Part shown: in pieces, positions 7,886 through 17,783 of the stretch
Position numbering within the stretch: position 1 is the stretch's first letter
Layout of the letters: each line of letters opens with the position of its first letter
Assembly (NCBI GenBank): GCA_003220335.1
Contig: QHSB01000259.1
Location: forward strand, 1 to 34,594
DNA length: 34,594 nt
Source of the DNA: Candidatus Rokuibacteriota bacterium
GTDB lineage: Bacteria > Methylomirabilota > Methylomirabilia > Rokubacteriales > CSP1-6
Direction: 5' to 3'
Position numbers and translations under genes: made by a program
Notes under the pieces: model-generated
The model's input: the letters and a program-made list of their open reading frames with translations, nothing else
What the model was told of the DNA's origin: nothing
Databases searched by the model: none

Positions 7886-8301
7886 TCGCCACCACGCCCA
7901 TCCGCGTGCGCTACGCCGAGACCGACTGCATGAAGGTCGTCTACTACGCGAACTACCTGACCTACTTCGAGGTGGCGCGCGTCGAGTTCCTGCGCCAGCA
8001 GGGCCACGCGATGTCGGACGTCGACCAGAAGGTCCACATGCCGGTGGTCGAGGCCGTCGTGCGCTACCACAAGCCGGCGCTCCTCGACGATCTGCTCCAG
8101 GCGCGCTGCTGGATCGCCGAGCGCAAGCGTGCCTCTTTCCGCTTCGGCTACGAGCTGGTGCGAGACCGCGACGAGCGCGTGGCCAGCGGCTCGACCCTGC
8201 ACGCGTGCTGGGACCCGGCGACGTCCAAGATGATCGCCGTTCCCGACTGGCTGGCCGCCATCATGCCGGTCCCTTCGCCGCCGTTGCCTCCGGCGGTATA
8301 A
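7882..8301 (+). CDS. Acyl-CoA thioesterase, YbgC/4-hydroxybenzoyl-CoA thioesterase family
   Basis: This is a single hotdog domain of 139 aa. The signature RYAETDCMKVVYYANYLTYFEVARVEFLR carries the family's catalytic Asp and the tyrosine-rich helix. Relatives hydrolyse short- or aromatic acyl-CoAs in the cytosol. In many proteobacteria ybgC sits at the head of the tol-pal operon; here it is about 16 kb from the tol genes and is coupled to the AAA+ gene instead. The start is GTG 7882, overlapping the previous stop by 4 bp. Confidence 0.88.
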   Translation: MIATTPIRVRYAETDCMKVVYYANYLTYFEVARVEFLRQQGHAMSDVDQKVHMPVVEAVVRYHKPALLDDLLQARCWIAERKRASFRFGYELVRDRDERVASGSTLHACWDPATSKMIAVPDWLAAIMPVPSPPLPPAV

Positions 8302-8302
8302 T
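8274..8302 (+). promoter_or_regulatory. Possible sigma70 promoter for the ABC-2 cassette
   Basis: A perfect TATAAT occurs at 8297-8302, overlapping the TAA stop of the thioesterase gene. A weak -35 (TTCGCC, 8274-8279) lies 17 bp upstream. The predicted start near 8309 leaves a short leader of about 8 nt before ATG 8317. A perfect -10 is unusual in this GC-rich sequence, but the -35 matches only half the consensus. Confidence 0.4.
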
Positions 8303-8316
8303 TCGAAGTCGGTCGG

Positions 8317-9275
<959 letters not shown>

Positions 9276-9279
<4 letters not shown>

Positions 9280-9947
9280 GGATCTGGCCGATCTTCAAGA
9301 AGGAGATGCGGCTCTACTTCACCTCGCCGGTGGCGTGGGTGATCATGGCCGTCTTCCTGTTCATCGCCGGCTATTTCTTCTATTCGATCTTCAGCTACTA
9401 CGCGCGCGTGTCGATGCAGTCGGCCATGAACCCGATGGGCGGCGGCCTGAACGAGCGGCGCAGCGGCACCATCGAGCTGCTGCTGACCTATCCCGTGCGC
9501 GACGGGGCCGTGCTGCTCGCCAAGTTCCTGGCCGCCTTCACCCTCTACGTGCTGATGATCGCGCTCACGCTGCTCTACCCGGCCATCATCTGGTACTTCG
9601 CGCCGCTCGAGTGGGGGCCGATCCTCACCGGCTACGCGGGCTTGCTGCTCATGGGCGCAACCTTCATCGCCGTGGGCGTGTTCGCCTCGTCGCTCACCGA
9701 GAACCAGATCGTGGCCGCGCTGGTGAGCTTCCTCATCCTCCTGATGTTCTGGGTGGTGGGCTGGTCGGCCGACTTCGCGGACCCCGCGCTGGCGCGGGTG
9801 CTCCAGCACCTCTCGCTGACCGAGCACAACGAGAGCTTCGCCAAGGGCGTGTTCGAGACGAAGGACGTCATCTTCTACGTGAACTTCACGCTGGTCGCGC
9901 TGTTCCTGGCGCTGCGCTCCCTCGAGGCGCGCCGGTGGAAGGGGTAG
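9276..9947 (+). CDS. ABC-2 type permease (GldF-like)
   Basis: This is a small integral membrane protein of 223 aa with about six hydrophobic segments. It starts IWPIFKKEMRLYFTSPVAWV, a typical opening for ABC-2 permeases of the GldF/NosY type. NERRSGTIELLLTYPVRDGAVLLAKF is the conserved cytoplasmic loop that contacts the ATPase. Start GTG 9276 overlaps the ATPase stop. It probably exports or remodels something at the inner membrane together with the GldG-like protein. Confidence 0.88.
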
Positions 9948-9951
9948 GCGG

Positions 9952-11487
9952 GTGCGGCGTCTCACGGACGTGGTGTTCTATCTCGGGCTGATCGCGCTGG
10001 CGGCGGCGGTGGCCCAGCCCTTCGCGCTGCCCGCGCAGGGGCGCCTCTGGTGGCCGCTCGTCGGCGCCGGCATCGTGCTGGTGGCGCTCTCCGCGCTGCC
10101 GTGGCTGGCCGGCGCGCGCCACAAGGTCGGTGGGCGCACGGTGTCCTACGGGCTCAACGCCGTGATCTCGATCGTGCTCGTCCTCGGCGTGATCGGGTTC
10201 GTGGAGGCGCTGTCGGCGCGCCACAGCGCGCGGCTCGACCTCACCGAGAACAAGCGGCGGAGCCTGTCGCCGCAGACGGTGCAGGTCCTCCGCGGCCTCA
10301 AGGACGACGTGAACGTCGTCGGGTTCTTCCGCTCCGACCAGCCGGGCAAGCGCGTGGCCGAGGACCTTTTCAAGCAGTACGCGGGCTATGCGGGCAAGAA
10401 GTTCACGTGGAAGATCGCGGACCCCGACAGCGACCCCGCGCTGGCGCGGCGCTACGGTATCGAGTCCTACGGCACCATCGTGCTCGAGACCAAGGCGCGC
10501 TCCGAGAAGGTGCTGGACGCCGAGGAGGAGAAGCTCACCAACGGTCTCCTCAAGGTGACGCGCGAGGGCAAGCGCATCGTGTACGTCGTGCAGGGCCACG
10601 GCGAGCACGAGCTCGGCAGCAGCGAGCGCGCGGGGTTCTCGGAGGCCAAGGGCGCGCTCGAGAAGTCGAACTACGAGGTGAAGTCGCTCGCCCTCGCGCT
10701 GAAGGCGGCGATCCCCGACGACGCGGCCGTCGTGGTGATCGCGGGCCCGCGCACCGACCTGTTCGCACCGGAGGTCGATGCGCTCGACCGCTACCTCGCC
10801 AAGGGTGGCAAGGTGCTCGCGATGGTGGACCCGCCGTTCCCCGGCAAGATGCAGGACGCCGTCATCAAGCGCTTCCTCGGCCGCTGGGGCGTGGACCTGG
10901 GCGACAACCTCGTGGTCGAGCTCTCGCCGATCGGCCGGCTCTTCGGCATCGGGCCCGAGGTGCCGATCATCCAGCAGTACGAGCCGCACCCGATCACGCG
11001 CGACCTCGCCGGCATCACCACGCTCTTTCCGCTGACGCGCTCGGTGACCCCGGCCAAGCCGCTGCCCGCCGGCATCAACGTGCAGCCGCTCGCGAAGACG
11101 AGCCCCGAATCGTGGGGGGAGACGGACCGGCAGGCGCTCGAGCAGGGGACGGCCAAGCCGGATCCCCAGGATCCCAAGGGGCCGCTGTCCGTGGCCGCGG
11201 TCGTGACCAAGGACAAGGCGCGCATCGTCGTGTACGGCACCTCGAACCTCGCCACCAACCAGTTCCTCAACGTGCAGGGCAACCGCGACTTCTTCCTCAA
11301 CACGGTGAGCTGGCTCGCCGAGGAGGAGGACCAGATCACGGTGCGGCCGAAGGACACGAAGCAGACGCCGATCTTCCTCAGCGCCCAGCAGGGTCGCGTC
11401 GTGGCCGTGCTGCCGCTCGTCGTCCTGCCCGGCCTCGTGCTCGCGGGCGGGATCGTCGCCCTGGTCCGCCGGCGCGCCGCGAACTAG
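9952..11487 (+). CDS. GldG-family ABC exporter accessory protein
   Basis: This 511-aa protein has three N-terminal membrane segments (about 5-25, 30-48 and 65-85), a large probably periplasmic domain and a last membrane helix near the C-terminus (VLPLVVLPGLVLAGGIVALV followed by RRR). The domain opens with SARHSARLDLTENKRRSLSPQTVQVLRGL, the hallmark of the GldG/ABC-type uncharacterised transport family. In Bacteroidetes GldG works with GldA and GldF in gliding and secretion; in other phyla the role is unclear. Start GTG 9952 follows the permease stop by 4 bp. Confidence 0.87.
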   Translation: MRRLTDVVFYLGLIALAAAVAQPFALPAQGRLWWPLVGAGIVLVALSALPWLAGARHKVGGRTVSYGLNAVISIVLVLGVIGFVEALSARHSARLDLTENKRRSLSPQTVQVLRGLKDDVNVVGFFRSDQPGKRVAEDLFKQYAGYAGKKFTWKIADPDSDPALARRYGIESYGTIVLETKARSEKVLDAEEEKLTNGLLKVTREGKRIVYVVQGHGEHELGSSERAGFSEAKGALEKSNYEVKSLALALKAAIPDDAAVVVIAGPRTDLFAPEVDALDRYLAKGGKVLAMVDPPFPGKMQDAVIKRFLGRWGVDLGDNLVVELSPIGRLFGIGPEVPIIQQYEPHPITRDLAGITTLFPLTRSVTPAKPLPAGINVQPLAKTSPESWGETDRQALEQGTAKPDPQDPKGPLSVAAVVTKDKARIVVYGTSNLATNQFLNVQGNRDFFLNTVSWLAEEEDQITVRPKDTKQTPIFLSAQQGRVVAVLPLVVLPGLVLAGGIVALVRRRAAN

Positions 11488-11494
11488 TCGCCCC

Positions 11495-13258
11495 ATGCGC
11501 TGGCAGACTACCGCGGCACTCGCCGTCGTCCTCCTGCTCGTCGGCGGCTTCTACTACGTCTACGACGTCCGCTGGGCGCCCGACCGCGAGCGCGCCGAGA
11601 CGCGCAAGGGGCGCGTCTTTTCGGCCGAGGCGGCCGACGTCACCGCCGTCGAGCTCAGGCGGCGCGACGACACGGTGCGGCTGACGCGCGCCGGCGACGC
11701 GTGGGAGGTGAGGTCCCCGGTCGTCGCCCGCGGCGACCGGGCACGCGTCGAGGAGACGCTCACCACCGTGCTCACGGCCAAGGTCGACCGCGAGATCGAT
11801 CCCAAGCCCGCCGCGCTCGCCGACTTCGGCCTCGACAAGCCCGCGGCCGAGATCACTCTGACGCTCAAGGACGGCAAGACGCTGGGACTGGCGCTCGGGA
11901 GCAAGACGCCGACCGGCGTCTGGGTCTACGCGCGCGAGACGGGCAAGCCCGCCGTCGTCGCCCTGTCCGACGGCGTGCTGCGCGAGGCCACCAAGCCTGC
12001 CACCGAGTTCCGCGATCGGACGATCCTCACCCTCGACCGCAACGCGGTCTCGGGATTCGACATCGCGTCCGACGGTGGAACGCTGGCGGTGGCCCACGTT
12101 GGCGACGCCTGGCGGATCACCAGACCCGCCGCGTTGCCCGCGGACACCGAGGCGGTCGGTAACATGTTCGAGAAGCTCACGGCGGCGAAGGTGAAGGAGT
12201 TCGTGGCGGAGACGCCGCGCTCGCTCGCGACCTACGGGCTCGCCACGCCCCTGCGCCTCACCATCCACACGGGCAAAGACAAGGAGCGCGCGAGCCGCAC
12301 GCTGCTGGTGGGCCGGAACGACCAGGCGAAGAAGGGCGTCTACGCGATGCGCGAGGGCGAGTCGAGCGTGCTGCTCCTGCCCGAGGACGTCGCGACGGCG
12401 ATCCCGCGCACGGTGGGCGCGCTGCGCGACAAGCACGTGGTCGCGCTCGACCGCGACAAGGTCGTGCGCGTCGACCTCGAGAGCCCGAAGGGCGCCGTCA
12501 CGCTCGCGCGCGACAAGGATCGCTGGACGATCACGGCGCCGCAGGCGCTGCCGGCCGACCAGGTCGAGGCGGGCGCGCTGCTGACGCGGCTGCGCGAGCT
12601 GCGCGCGCAGGGATTCCTGAGTGACGACGCCTCCGCCGTGCCGCGCGTGCTCGCCAGGCCGACCGTGAAGCTGACCCTCACCGAGCAGGGCAAGCCGCCG
12701 ACCACGCTGTTGCTCGCGCCGTCGGGCGAGCGCCGCGGCGGCGCGCCGAGCGCCTACGCCGGCGTCGCCGGCCGCGGACCGGTCGTGCTGGTGGACGGCA
12801 AGGTGCTCGACGACCTGGGCCGCTCCGTGGACGACCTCCGGGATCACGCGCTCTTCTCCGGGCTCGAGCCCAAGGACATCAAGCGGATGCGCGTGAAGGC
12901 CGGCGGGCAGACGGCCGTCCTCGAGCGGAGCGGCGACACGGACTGGAAGCTCGTGGAGCCGACCAAGAGCGCCGCCAAGGGCGCGCGGGTGGACGACATC
13001 GTCTACGGCGTCCGGTCGCTGCGCTGGAAGCAGGTCGTCGCGCCCAACGGCGAGGACGCCGCGAAATATGGGCTCGACGCGCCGACGCTGGAGGTCGTCA
13101 TGTTCCGGGGCGACGGCGGCGAGCTCGGGCGGCTGACCGTCGGCCGCCAGGACGCCGAGCGCGCGTACGTACGGACGGGCGCCGGGCCCGCCATTTACGC
13201 GGTCGACCCACGCACCCTGGGCCCGGCCCCCAAGGTGCCCGAGGATCTGAAGGGATGA
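11495..13258 (+). CDS. DUF4340 domain-containing protein
   Basis: This 587-aa protein has one N-terminal membrane anchor (about 4-24, TAALAVVLLLVGGFYYVYDV). The rest is a chain of DUF4340-like repeats, recognisable from recurring blocks such as VELRRRDDTVRLTRAGDAWEV, then LGLALGSKTPTGVWVYARE, and later copies around residues 180, 320 and 460. DUF4340 proteins regularly follow GldG in ABC-2 clusters and probably form the periplasmic part of that machine; no function is proven. ATG 11495 lies 7 bp after the GldG stop. Confidence 0.85.
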   Translation: MRWQTTAALAVVLLLVGGFYYVYDVRWAPDRERAETRKGRVFSAEAADVTAVELRRRDDTVRLTRAGDAWEVRSPVVARGDRARVEETLTTVLTAKVDREIDPKPAALADFGLDKPAAEITLTLKDGKTLGLALGSKTPTGVWVYARETGKPAVVALSDGVLREATKPATEFRDRTILTLDRNAVSGFDIASDGGTLAVAHVGDAWRITRPAALPADTEAVGNMFEKLTAAKVKEFVAETPRSLATYGLATPLRLTIHTGKDKERASRTLLVGRNDQAKKGVYAMREGESSVLLLPEDVATAIPRTVGALRDKHVVALDRDKVVRVDLESPKGAVTLARDKDRWTITAPQALPADQVEAGALLTRLRELRAQGFLSDDASAVPRVLARPTVKLTLTEQGKPPTTLLLAPSGERRGGAPSAYAGVAGRGPVVLVDGKVLDDLGRSVDDLRDHALFSGLEPKDIKRMRVKAGGQTAVLERSGDTDWKLVEPTKSAAKGARVDDIVYGVRSLRWKQVVAPNGEDAAKYGLDAPTLEVVMFRGDGGELGRLTVGRQDAERAYVRTGAGPAIYAVDPRTLGPAPKVPEDLKG

Positions 13259-13521
13259 TAGAGTCTCCGCCGATGCCGCGTGAGATCTTCATCGTCGCGC
13301 GCGACCGCCCCGACCTCTATCGCTACCTCAGCCAGACGTTCGCCGACGCCGAGAACGTGCAGGTGATCTGGGATCGCCGCAGCGGTGAGCGCCGCGCCAC
13401 CTCCAACCCTCACATCGTGGCCGGACGGCCGTTCGAGCGGCGCCAGGGCGACCGGCGTCGGCGCGCGAGCGTGGACCACGAGCTGCGCACCGTCGGCTAC
13501 GCCTTCATCAGCATCGTGTAG
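13255..13521 (+). CDS. Small Arg-rich hypothetical protein
   Basis: This is an 88-aa protein, or 82 aa if translated from ATG 13273 (MPREIFIVARDRPDLYRYL), which looks the better N-terminus. ATG 13255 overlaps the DUF4340 stop. After a short alpha/beta-like start it contains WDRRSGERR and later ERRQGDRRRR, a spaced Arg-rich pattern seen in small soluble proteins and in linkers of response regulators. I do not recognise a named family. The tight spacing makes it the last gene of the ABC-2 cassette. Confidence 0.6.
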   Translation: MIESPPMPREIFIVARDRPDLYRYLSQTFADAENVQVIWDRRSGERRATSNPHIVAGRPFERRQGDRRRRASVDHELRTVGYAFISIV

Positions 13522-13559
13522 CGCCCGCGCCTTTTCTGGACCGTGCCCGCCGCCCGCTG

Positions 13560-13565
13560 TAGCAT
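13560..13565 (+). promoter_or_regulatory. Possible -10 element upstream of the MBL gene
   Basis: TAGCAT ends exactly 8 nt before the GTG start at 13574. No Shine-Dalgarno sequence lies between them and the -35 region is weak. The arrangement suggests a leaderless transcript for the MBL/phosphonate genes. On its own this hexamer is poor evidence. Confidence 0.25.
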
Positions 13566-13573
13566 GAGACACC

Positions 13574-14275
13574 GTGACCGAGGCGGGAATCTATCTCAAG
13601 CAGCTCGAGCTGGGGCCGATGCAGAACTTCGTCTATCTCGTCGGCGACCCGGTGGCCCGCGAGTGCGTCGTGGTGGATCCCGCGTGGGAGATCGACACGA
13701 TCGTCGACACCGCGCAGGCCGACGACATGCGGCTCACCGGCGCGCTGGTGACCCATACGCATCAAGACCACGTGGGCGGCAGCCTCGCCTCGTGGGGCAT
13801 GCCCGGCCGCATCCCCGGTGTCGAGGAGCTGCTCGCGCGCGTCCCGCTCAAGGTCTACGTGCACAAGGCGGAGCGGGAATTCCTGCCGGGGCTCGGCTCC
13901 GATCTCGTGAAGGTCGACAACCACGACACGCTGGCGATCGGGCGGCTCGCCCTGATGTTCCTGCACACGCCGGGGCACACGCCCGGCTCACAGTGCTTCC
14001 TCGTCGACGGCCGGCTCGTCTCCGGCGACACGCTCTTCATCGGCTCGTGCGGGCGCACGGACCTGCCCGGCAGCGATCCGAGCGAGATGTACTACTCGCT
14101 CACGCAGCGGCTCGGCGCGCTGCCCGACAATACGCTGCTCTTCCCGGGCCACAACTACGGTGGCCCGTCGTCCACCATCGGCGCCGAGAAGCGTCAGAAC
14201 CCGTTCATGCGGTTCGCGTCGCTCGGCGATTTCCTTCGGACCATGGGCGGCGGCGCCCGCATGGTCCAGCCGTAG
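13574..14275 (+). CDS. MBL-fold metallo-hydrolase (glyoxalase II-like)
   Basis: This is a metallo-beta-lactamase-fold enzyme of 233 aa. The metal site THTHQDHVGG lies at about residue 58, followed by HTPGHTPGSQCF, SGDTLFIGSCGRTDLPGSDP and FPGHNYGG, all expected metal or substrate positions of the glyoxalase II/persulfide dioxygenase group. Such enzymes hydrolyse thioesters or oxidise glutathione persulfide. It opens the transcription unit with the decarboxylase and PEP mutase genes (7-bp gap to the next), so it may act on an intermediate or ester of that pathway. That is an inference from position only. Confidence 0.87.
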   Translation: MTEAGIYLKQLELGPMQNFVYLVGDPVARECVVVDPAWEIDTIVDTAQADDMRLTGALVTHTHQDHVGGSLASWGMPGRIPGVEELLARVPLKVYVHKAEREFLPGLGSDLVKVDNHDTLAIGRLALMFLHTPGHTPGSQCFLVDGRLVSGDTLFIGSCGRTDLPGSDPSEMYYSLTQRLGALPDNTLLFPGHNYGGPSSTIGAEKRQNPFMRFASLGDFLRTMGGGARMVQP

Positions 14276-14282
14276 GTCCCGC

Positions 14283-15437
14283 GTGATCTCCGGCAGCGAG
14301 GTCGCGACGCTGCTGACGCGCCACGGCTTCGACTTCTTCACGGGCGTGCCGTGCTCGCTCGTCGAGGACGTCATCGCGGTGCTCGAGACGGAGCGCGAGG
14401 CGCCGTATGTGGCCGCCGTGCGCGAGGACGCCGCCGTCGGCCTGGCCGCCGGCGCCTGGCTCGCGGGCCGCCGGCCGTGTGTCCTCATGCAGAACTCGGG
14501 CCTCGGCACGAGCCTCAACGCGCTCGCGTCGCTGTCGCTGATGTACGGGCTTCCCCTGCTGGTGGTCGTGACCTGGCGCGGCCATGAGGGCAAGGACGCG
14601 CCGGAGCACATCCTCACCGGACGCATCACGCCGCAGATCCTCGACCTGCTCGGCATGCCATACCGCGTGCTGTCCGCCGAAAGCGCGGCCGACGACGTCG
14701 CGTGGGCCGCGAAGGAGATGGACACGCGGATGCAGCCGGTGGCCATCGTCGTCCCCCCGAGAGTGGTGCAAACGGGCGGGGCTCATCACGACGCGGGCGT
14801 TCGGCGCGACGCCGAGACTCGCCGACGGTCGGGCGCCGGAGACCCTGCGACGGCGCCGCGAGGGGACGCGACCCTCGTCCCGCGCATCTCGCGGCTGGCG
14901 GCGATCACGGCCGCCCGCAAGCCGATCGGCACCGAGCCGATCGTGCATGCCAACGGCTACATCTGCCGCGAGTCGTTCTCCGTCGGCGACCGACCGCAGA
15001 ACTTCTACATGATCGGCTCGATGGGCCTGGCCTCCGCGATCGGCCTCGGCCTCACGCTCGCGCAGGCCGAGCGCGCCGCCGTCGTGTTCGACGGCGACGG
15101 CAACCTCCTGATGAACTTCGGGATCCTCGCCATGGTCGGCGGGCTGAGGCCCCGGCGCCTGGTCCACGTCGTGTTCGACAACGAGGTCTACGGCTCCACG
15201 GGCAACCAGATCTCGCCCTCGCGCGGCGTGCGCCTGGACCGTGTGGCCGCGGCGGCCGGCTACGGCACGGTGACCGCCGTCACCACGGCCGCGGAGACGG
15301 AGTCGGCCGTGCGCGCCGCGCTCGGCGCCGACGGGCCGCACTTCGTGCTGGTGAAGACGACCGCGGAGGAAACGGACGTTCCGCGCATCCCGTACAGCCC
15401 GGCCGAGATCCGCGATCGCTTTCGGGCCAGCCTGTGA
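14283..15437 (+). CDS. aepY: Phosphonopyruvate decarboxylase (ThDP-dependent)
   Basis: This 384-aa enzyme uses thiamine diphosphate to convert 3-phosphonopyruvate to phosphonoacetaldehyde, pulling the unfavourable PEP mutase reaction forward. The N-terminal pyrimidine-binding half has [33 protein letters not shown] and [13 protein letters not shown]. The C-terminal diphosphate-binding half has the motif [14 protein letters not shown], ending in [12 protein letters not shown]. The two are joined by an Arg/Ala-rich linker near 165-200. Sulfopyruvate decarboxylase is the closest alternative, but the adjacent PEP mutase decides for the phosphonate role. The track start (14160) is too early; homology fits GTG 14283. 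Its stop overlaps the mutase start. Confidence 0.9.
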   Translation: MISGSEVATLLTRHGFDFFTGVPCSLVEDVIAVLETEREAPYVAAVREDAAVGLAAGAWLAGRRPCVLMQNSGLGTSLNALASLSLMYGLPLLVVVTWRGHEGKDAPEHILTGRITPQILDLLGMPYRVLSAESAADDVAWAAKEMDTRMQPVAIVVPPRVVQTGGAHHDAGVRRDAETRRRSGAGDPATAPRGDATLVPRISRLAAITAARKPIGTEPIVHANGYICRESFSVGDRPQNFYMIGSMGLASAIGLGLTLAQAERAAVVFDGDGNLLMNFGILAMVGGLRPRRLVHVVFDNEVYGSTGNQISPSRGVRLDRVAAAAGYGTVTAVTTAAETESAVRAALGADGPHFVLVKTTAEETDVPRIPYSPAEIRDRFRASL

Positions 15438-17041
15438 CGCCACGGCGCACGACCGCGCTCAAGCGGCTCGTCACGCGCCCGGAGATCGCCTTCCTGATGG
15501 AAGCGCACAGCGGGCTCTCCGCACGCATCGTCGAGGAGGCCGGGTTCGAGGGCATCTGGGGCAGCGGGCTGACGATCTCGGCGGCCTTCGGCGTGCGCGA
15601 CAACAACGAGCTGTCCTGGTCGCAGGTGGTGGACCACGTGGCGTTCATGGCCGAGGCGACCTCGATCCCCCTCCTCCTCGACGGCGACACGGGCTACGGC
15701 AACTTCAACAACATGCGGCGGCTCGTACGCAAGCTCGAGCAGGTCGGGGTGGCCGGCGTCACCATCGAGGACAAGCTCTTCCCGAAGACGAACTCGTTCC
15801 TGCGCTCCGAGCTGCAGCCGCTGGCCGACGTCGACGAGTTCTGCGGCAAGATCAAGGCGGGCAAGGACAGCCAGACCGACGCCGACTTCGTGCTGGTCGC
15901 GCGCGTGGAGGCGCTCATCGCGGGCTGGGGTCTCGCGGAGGCCATCAAGCGTGCGGAGGCCTACCATCGCGCGGGCGCCGACGCGATCCTGATCCACAGC
16001 CGCCAGTCGAGCCCCGCCGAGATCTTCGCGTTCCTCGACGAGTGGAGCGACCGCGCGCCTGTGGTGCTGGTGCCGACGAAGTACTGGCGCACGCCCACCG
16101 AGGAGTTCCGCGCGCGCCGCGTGAGCGTCGTGATCTGGGCCAACCACGTGCTGCGCGCGGCCATCCCGGCCATGCAGGCGACCGCGGCGAAAATCCGCGC
16201 GGCCGAGTCGCTACTCGACGTCGAGCCGCACGTCGCGCCGCTGCACGACGTCTTCCGCCTGCAGGGCGACGAGGAGCTGCAGGAGGCGGAGAAGCGCTAC
16301 CTGCCGGTCGCGCGCGGCGCGTCGCTCTCGGCGATCGTGCTGGCGGCCGGCGCCGCGACGGACTTCGGCGGCCTCACCACCACCGCGCCGAAGGCCATGC
16401 TCAAGGTGCAGGGGCGGCCGATCCTCAGGCGGCTGCTCGACGATTTCACCCACTTCGGCTGCCGCGGCGTCACCGTCGTGCGCGGCCACCACGCCGCCGC
16501 CGTGGACGTCGCGGGAGCGCGGTTCGTCGACAACCTGGACTTCGCCGAGACCGGCGAGGCGTTCTCGCTCGCGCTCGCCGAGGAGTTGCTGGTGCCGGGC
16601 ACCCTCGTGGCGTTCGGCGACATCGTCCTCAAGCGTCATCTCGTCCAGGCGCTGCTCGAGGACGCGGGCGACGGGATCACGCTCGTCGTGGACTCGACGC
16701 TGGCGGCGAGCGCCGCGCCCGATCGCGTGCGCGCGGCGCGTCCCGACAGTGGGCGCCTGCTGTTCGACGAGGTGTGGCTCGCCGGGATCGGCGACGCCGT
16801 CGCGCCCGCCGCAGGCCATGGCGTGTGGGTCGGCCTGCTGCACGCCGGCCGTGACGGCGCCGCGTGGCTGCGCGAGGCGATCGCCGGCGCGCGCGCCGAC
16901 GGCACGCTGCGCGCGGCGCGGCTATCGGATCTGATCACGCGAGTGCTGGCCGCCGGCCGTCCGGTGCGCGTCGTCTACGTGCGCGGCGGCTGGGTCAACG
17001 TCAACAACCTCACCGACCTGCTCGACGCCTCCGGGCTGTAG
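15434..17041 (+). CDS. aepX: Phosphoenolpyruvate mutase fused to a nucleotidyltransferase
   Basis: This is a two-domain protein of 535 aa. Residues 1 to about 290 are PEP mutase, which rearranges PEP to phosphonopyruvate and makes the C-P bond. The motifs are [34 protein letters not shown] and the PEP-mutase-specific loop [11 protein letters not shown], which separates it from isocitrate lyases. Residues from about 297 form an NTP-transferase domain ([33 protein letters not shown]) that could activate a phosphonate as its CMP ester. The usual GxGxR of that loop is altered. Start GTG 15434 overlaps the decarboxylase stop. The 3' end overlaps the convergent SDR gene by 32 bp. Confidence 0.92.
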   Translation: MTPRRTTALKRLVTRPEIAFLMEAHSGLSARIVEEAGFEGIWGSGLTISAAFGVRDNNELSWSQVVDHVAFMAEATSIPLLLDGDTGYGNFNNMRRLVRKLEQVGVAGVTIEDKLFPKTNSFLRSELQPLADVDEFCGKIKAGKDSQTDADFVLVARVEALIAGWGLAEAIKRAEAYHRAGADAILIHSRQSSPAEIFAFLDEWSDRAPVVLVPTKYWRTPTEEFRARRVSVVIWANHVLRAAIPAMQATAAKIRAAESLLDVEPHVAPLHDVFRLQGDEELQEAEKRYLPVARGASLSAIVLAAGAATDFGGLTTTAPKAMLKVQGRPILRRLLDDFTHFGCRGVTVVRGHHAAAVDVAGARFVDNLDFAETGEAFSLALAEELLVPGTLVAFGDIVLKRHLVQALLEDAGDGITLVVDSTLAASAAPDRVRAARPDSGRLLFDEVWLAGIGDAVAPAAGHGVWVGLLHAGRDGAAWLREAIAGARADGTLRAARLSDLITRVLAAGRPVRVVYVRGGWVNVNNLTDLLDASGL

Positions 17042-17768
17042 TTCCGCTCCGCCCTCCGGCGATCGTCGCCACGCGTCCGGTCAGTGACGGCGCGCAGGTG
17101 GCGTAGCGCACGACCGCGCGCACGACGTCCGCCGGACGTCCGGCGCGGCCGCGCGTGATGGCGCGCCAGCGCGCGCGCGGTAGGCGCTCGGGCTTCAGCA
17201 CCGGCCCCGGCGCGACGCAGTTCACGGTGATCGCGCGCGATCGCAGCTCGGCGGCGAGCACCCGCGTGAGCGTCTCCATTCCCGCCTTCGACGCCGCGTA
17301 GGCCGACCAGCCCGCCGGGGCCCCGCGCGCCCACGCGTCGGCGATGTTCACGACGTGGCCGCCGGTCGGCATGTGCGTGACCGCCGCCTGCGTGCCCAGG
17401 AAGGCGGCCCTCAGATTGACGTCGAGCAGCGCGTCCCACTCGGCGCGGGTGGCGCTCACGAGCGGCGTGCGGGCGAAGCCCGCCGCGCTGTTGACGAGCG
17501 CGTCGAGCCCGCCGAGGGCGCGCGCGGCGCCCGCCACGAGGCGGTGCGCGGCGGCGGCGTCGCGGAGATCGGCGCGCAACGCGACGGCGTGCGCACCGCG
17601 CGCTTTCAGGGCCCGCACGGTCGCACGGGCGTCGGCGCGTGAGCGGTGATAGCCGATGACGACGTCGAAGCCGGCGTCGGCGAGACCCAGCGCGATGGCA
17701 CGGCCGAGGCGTATGGCGCCGCCCGTCACGAGCGCGCGGCGGCGGGTTTGGGGATTCCGGCGCGTCAT
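17010..17768 (-). CDS. SDR oxidoreductase, pteridine reductase (PTR1/FolM)-like
   Basis: This is a 252-aa short-chain dehydrogenase. The nucleotide-binding motif [10 protein letters not shown] is near residue 15, then NSAAG and the YAASK active site. Where classical SDRs have the catalytic Ser, this protein has NIADAWAR, with Asp 13 residues before the Tyr and Lys 4 after it. That is the Asp-Tyr-Lys spacing of pteridine reductases. It may therefore reduce dihydropterin or dihydrofolate with NADPH. ATG 17768 is chosen; the track ORF up to 19055 is a shadow upstream of that. Its tail overlaps the PEP mutase gene. Confidence 0.82.
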   Translation of the reverse strand: MTRRNPQTRRRALVTGGAIRLGRAIALGLADAGFDVVIGYHRSRADARATVRALKARGAHAVALRADLRDAAAAHRLVAGAARALGGLDALVNSAAGFARTPLVSATRAEWDALLDVNLRAAFLGTQAAVTHMPTGGHVVNIADAWARGAPAGWSAYAASKAGMETLTRVLAAELRSRAITVNCVAPGPVLKPERLPRARWRAITRGRAGRPADVVRAVVRYATCAPSLTGRVATIAGGRSGTTARRRRAGR

Positions 17769-17783
17769 GTCATAGTCGACGTG

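Noticed and set aside
13574-14275. MBL protein as PhnP or another C-P lyase component
   Set aside because: The motifs fit the glyoxalase II/persulfide dioxygenase group, and no phnGHIJ genes are present.
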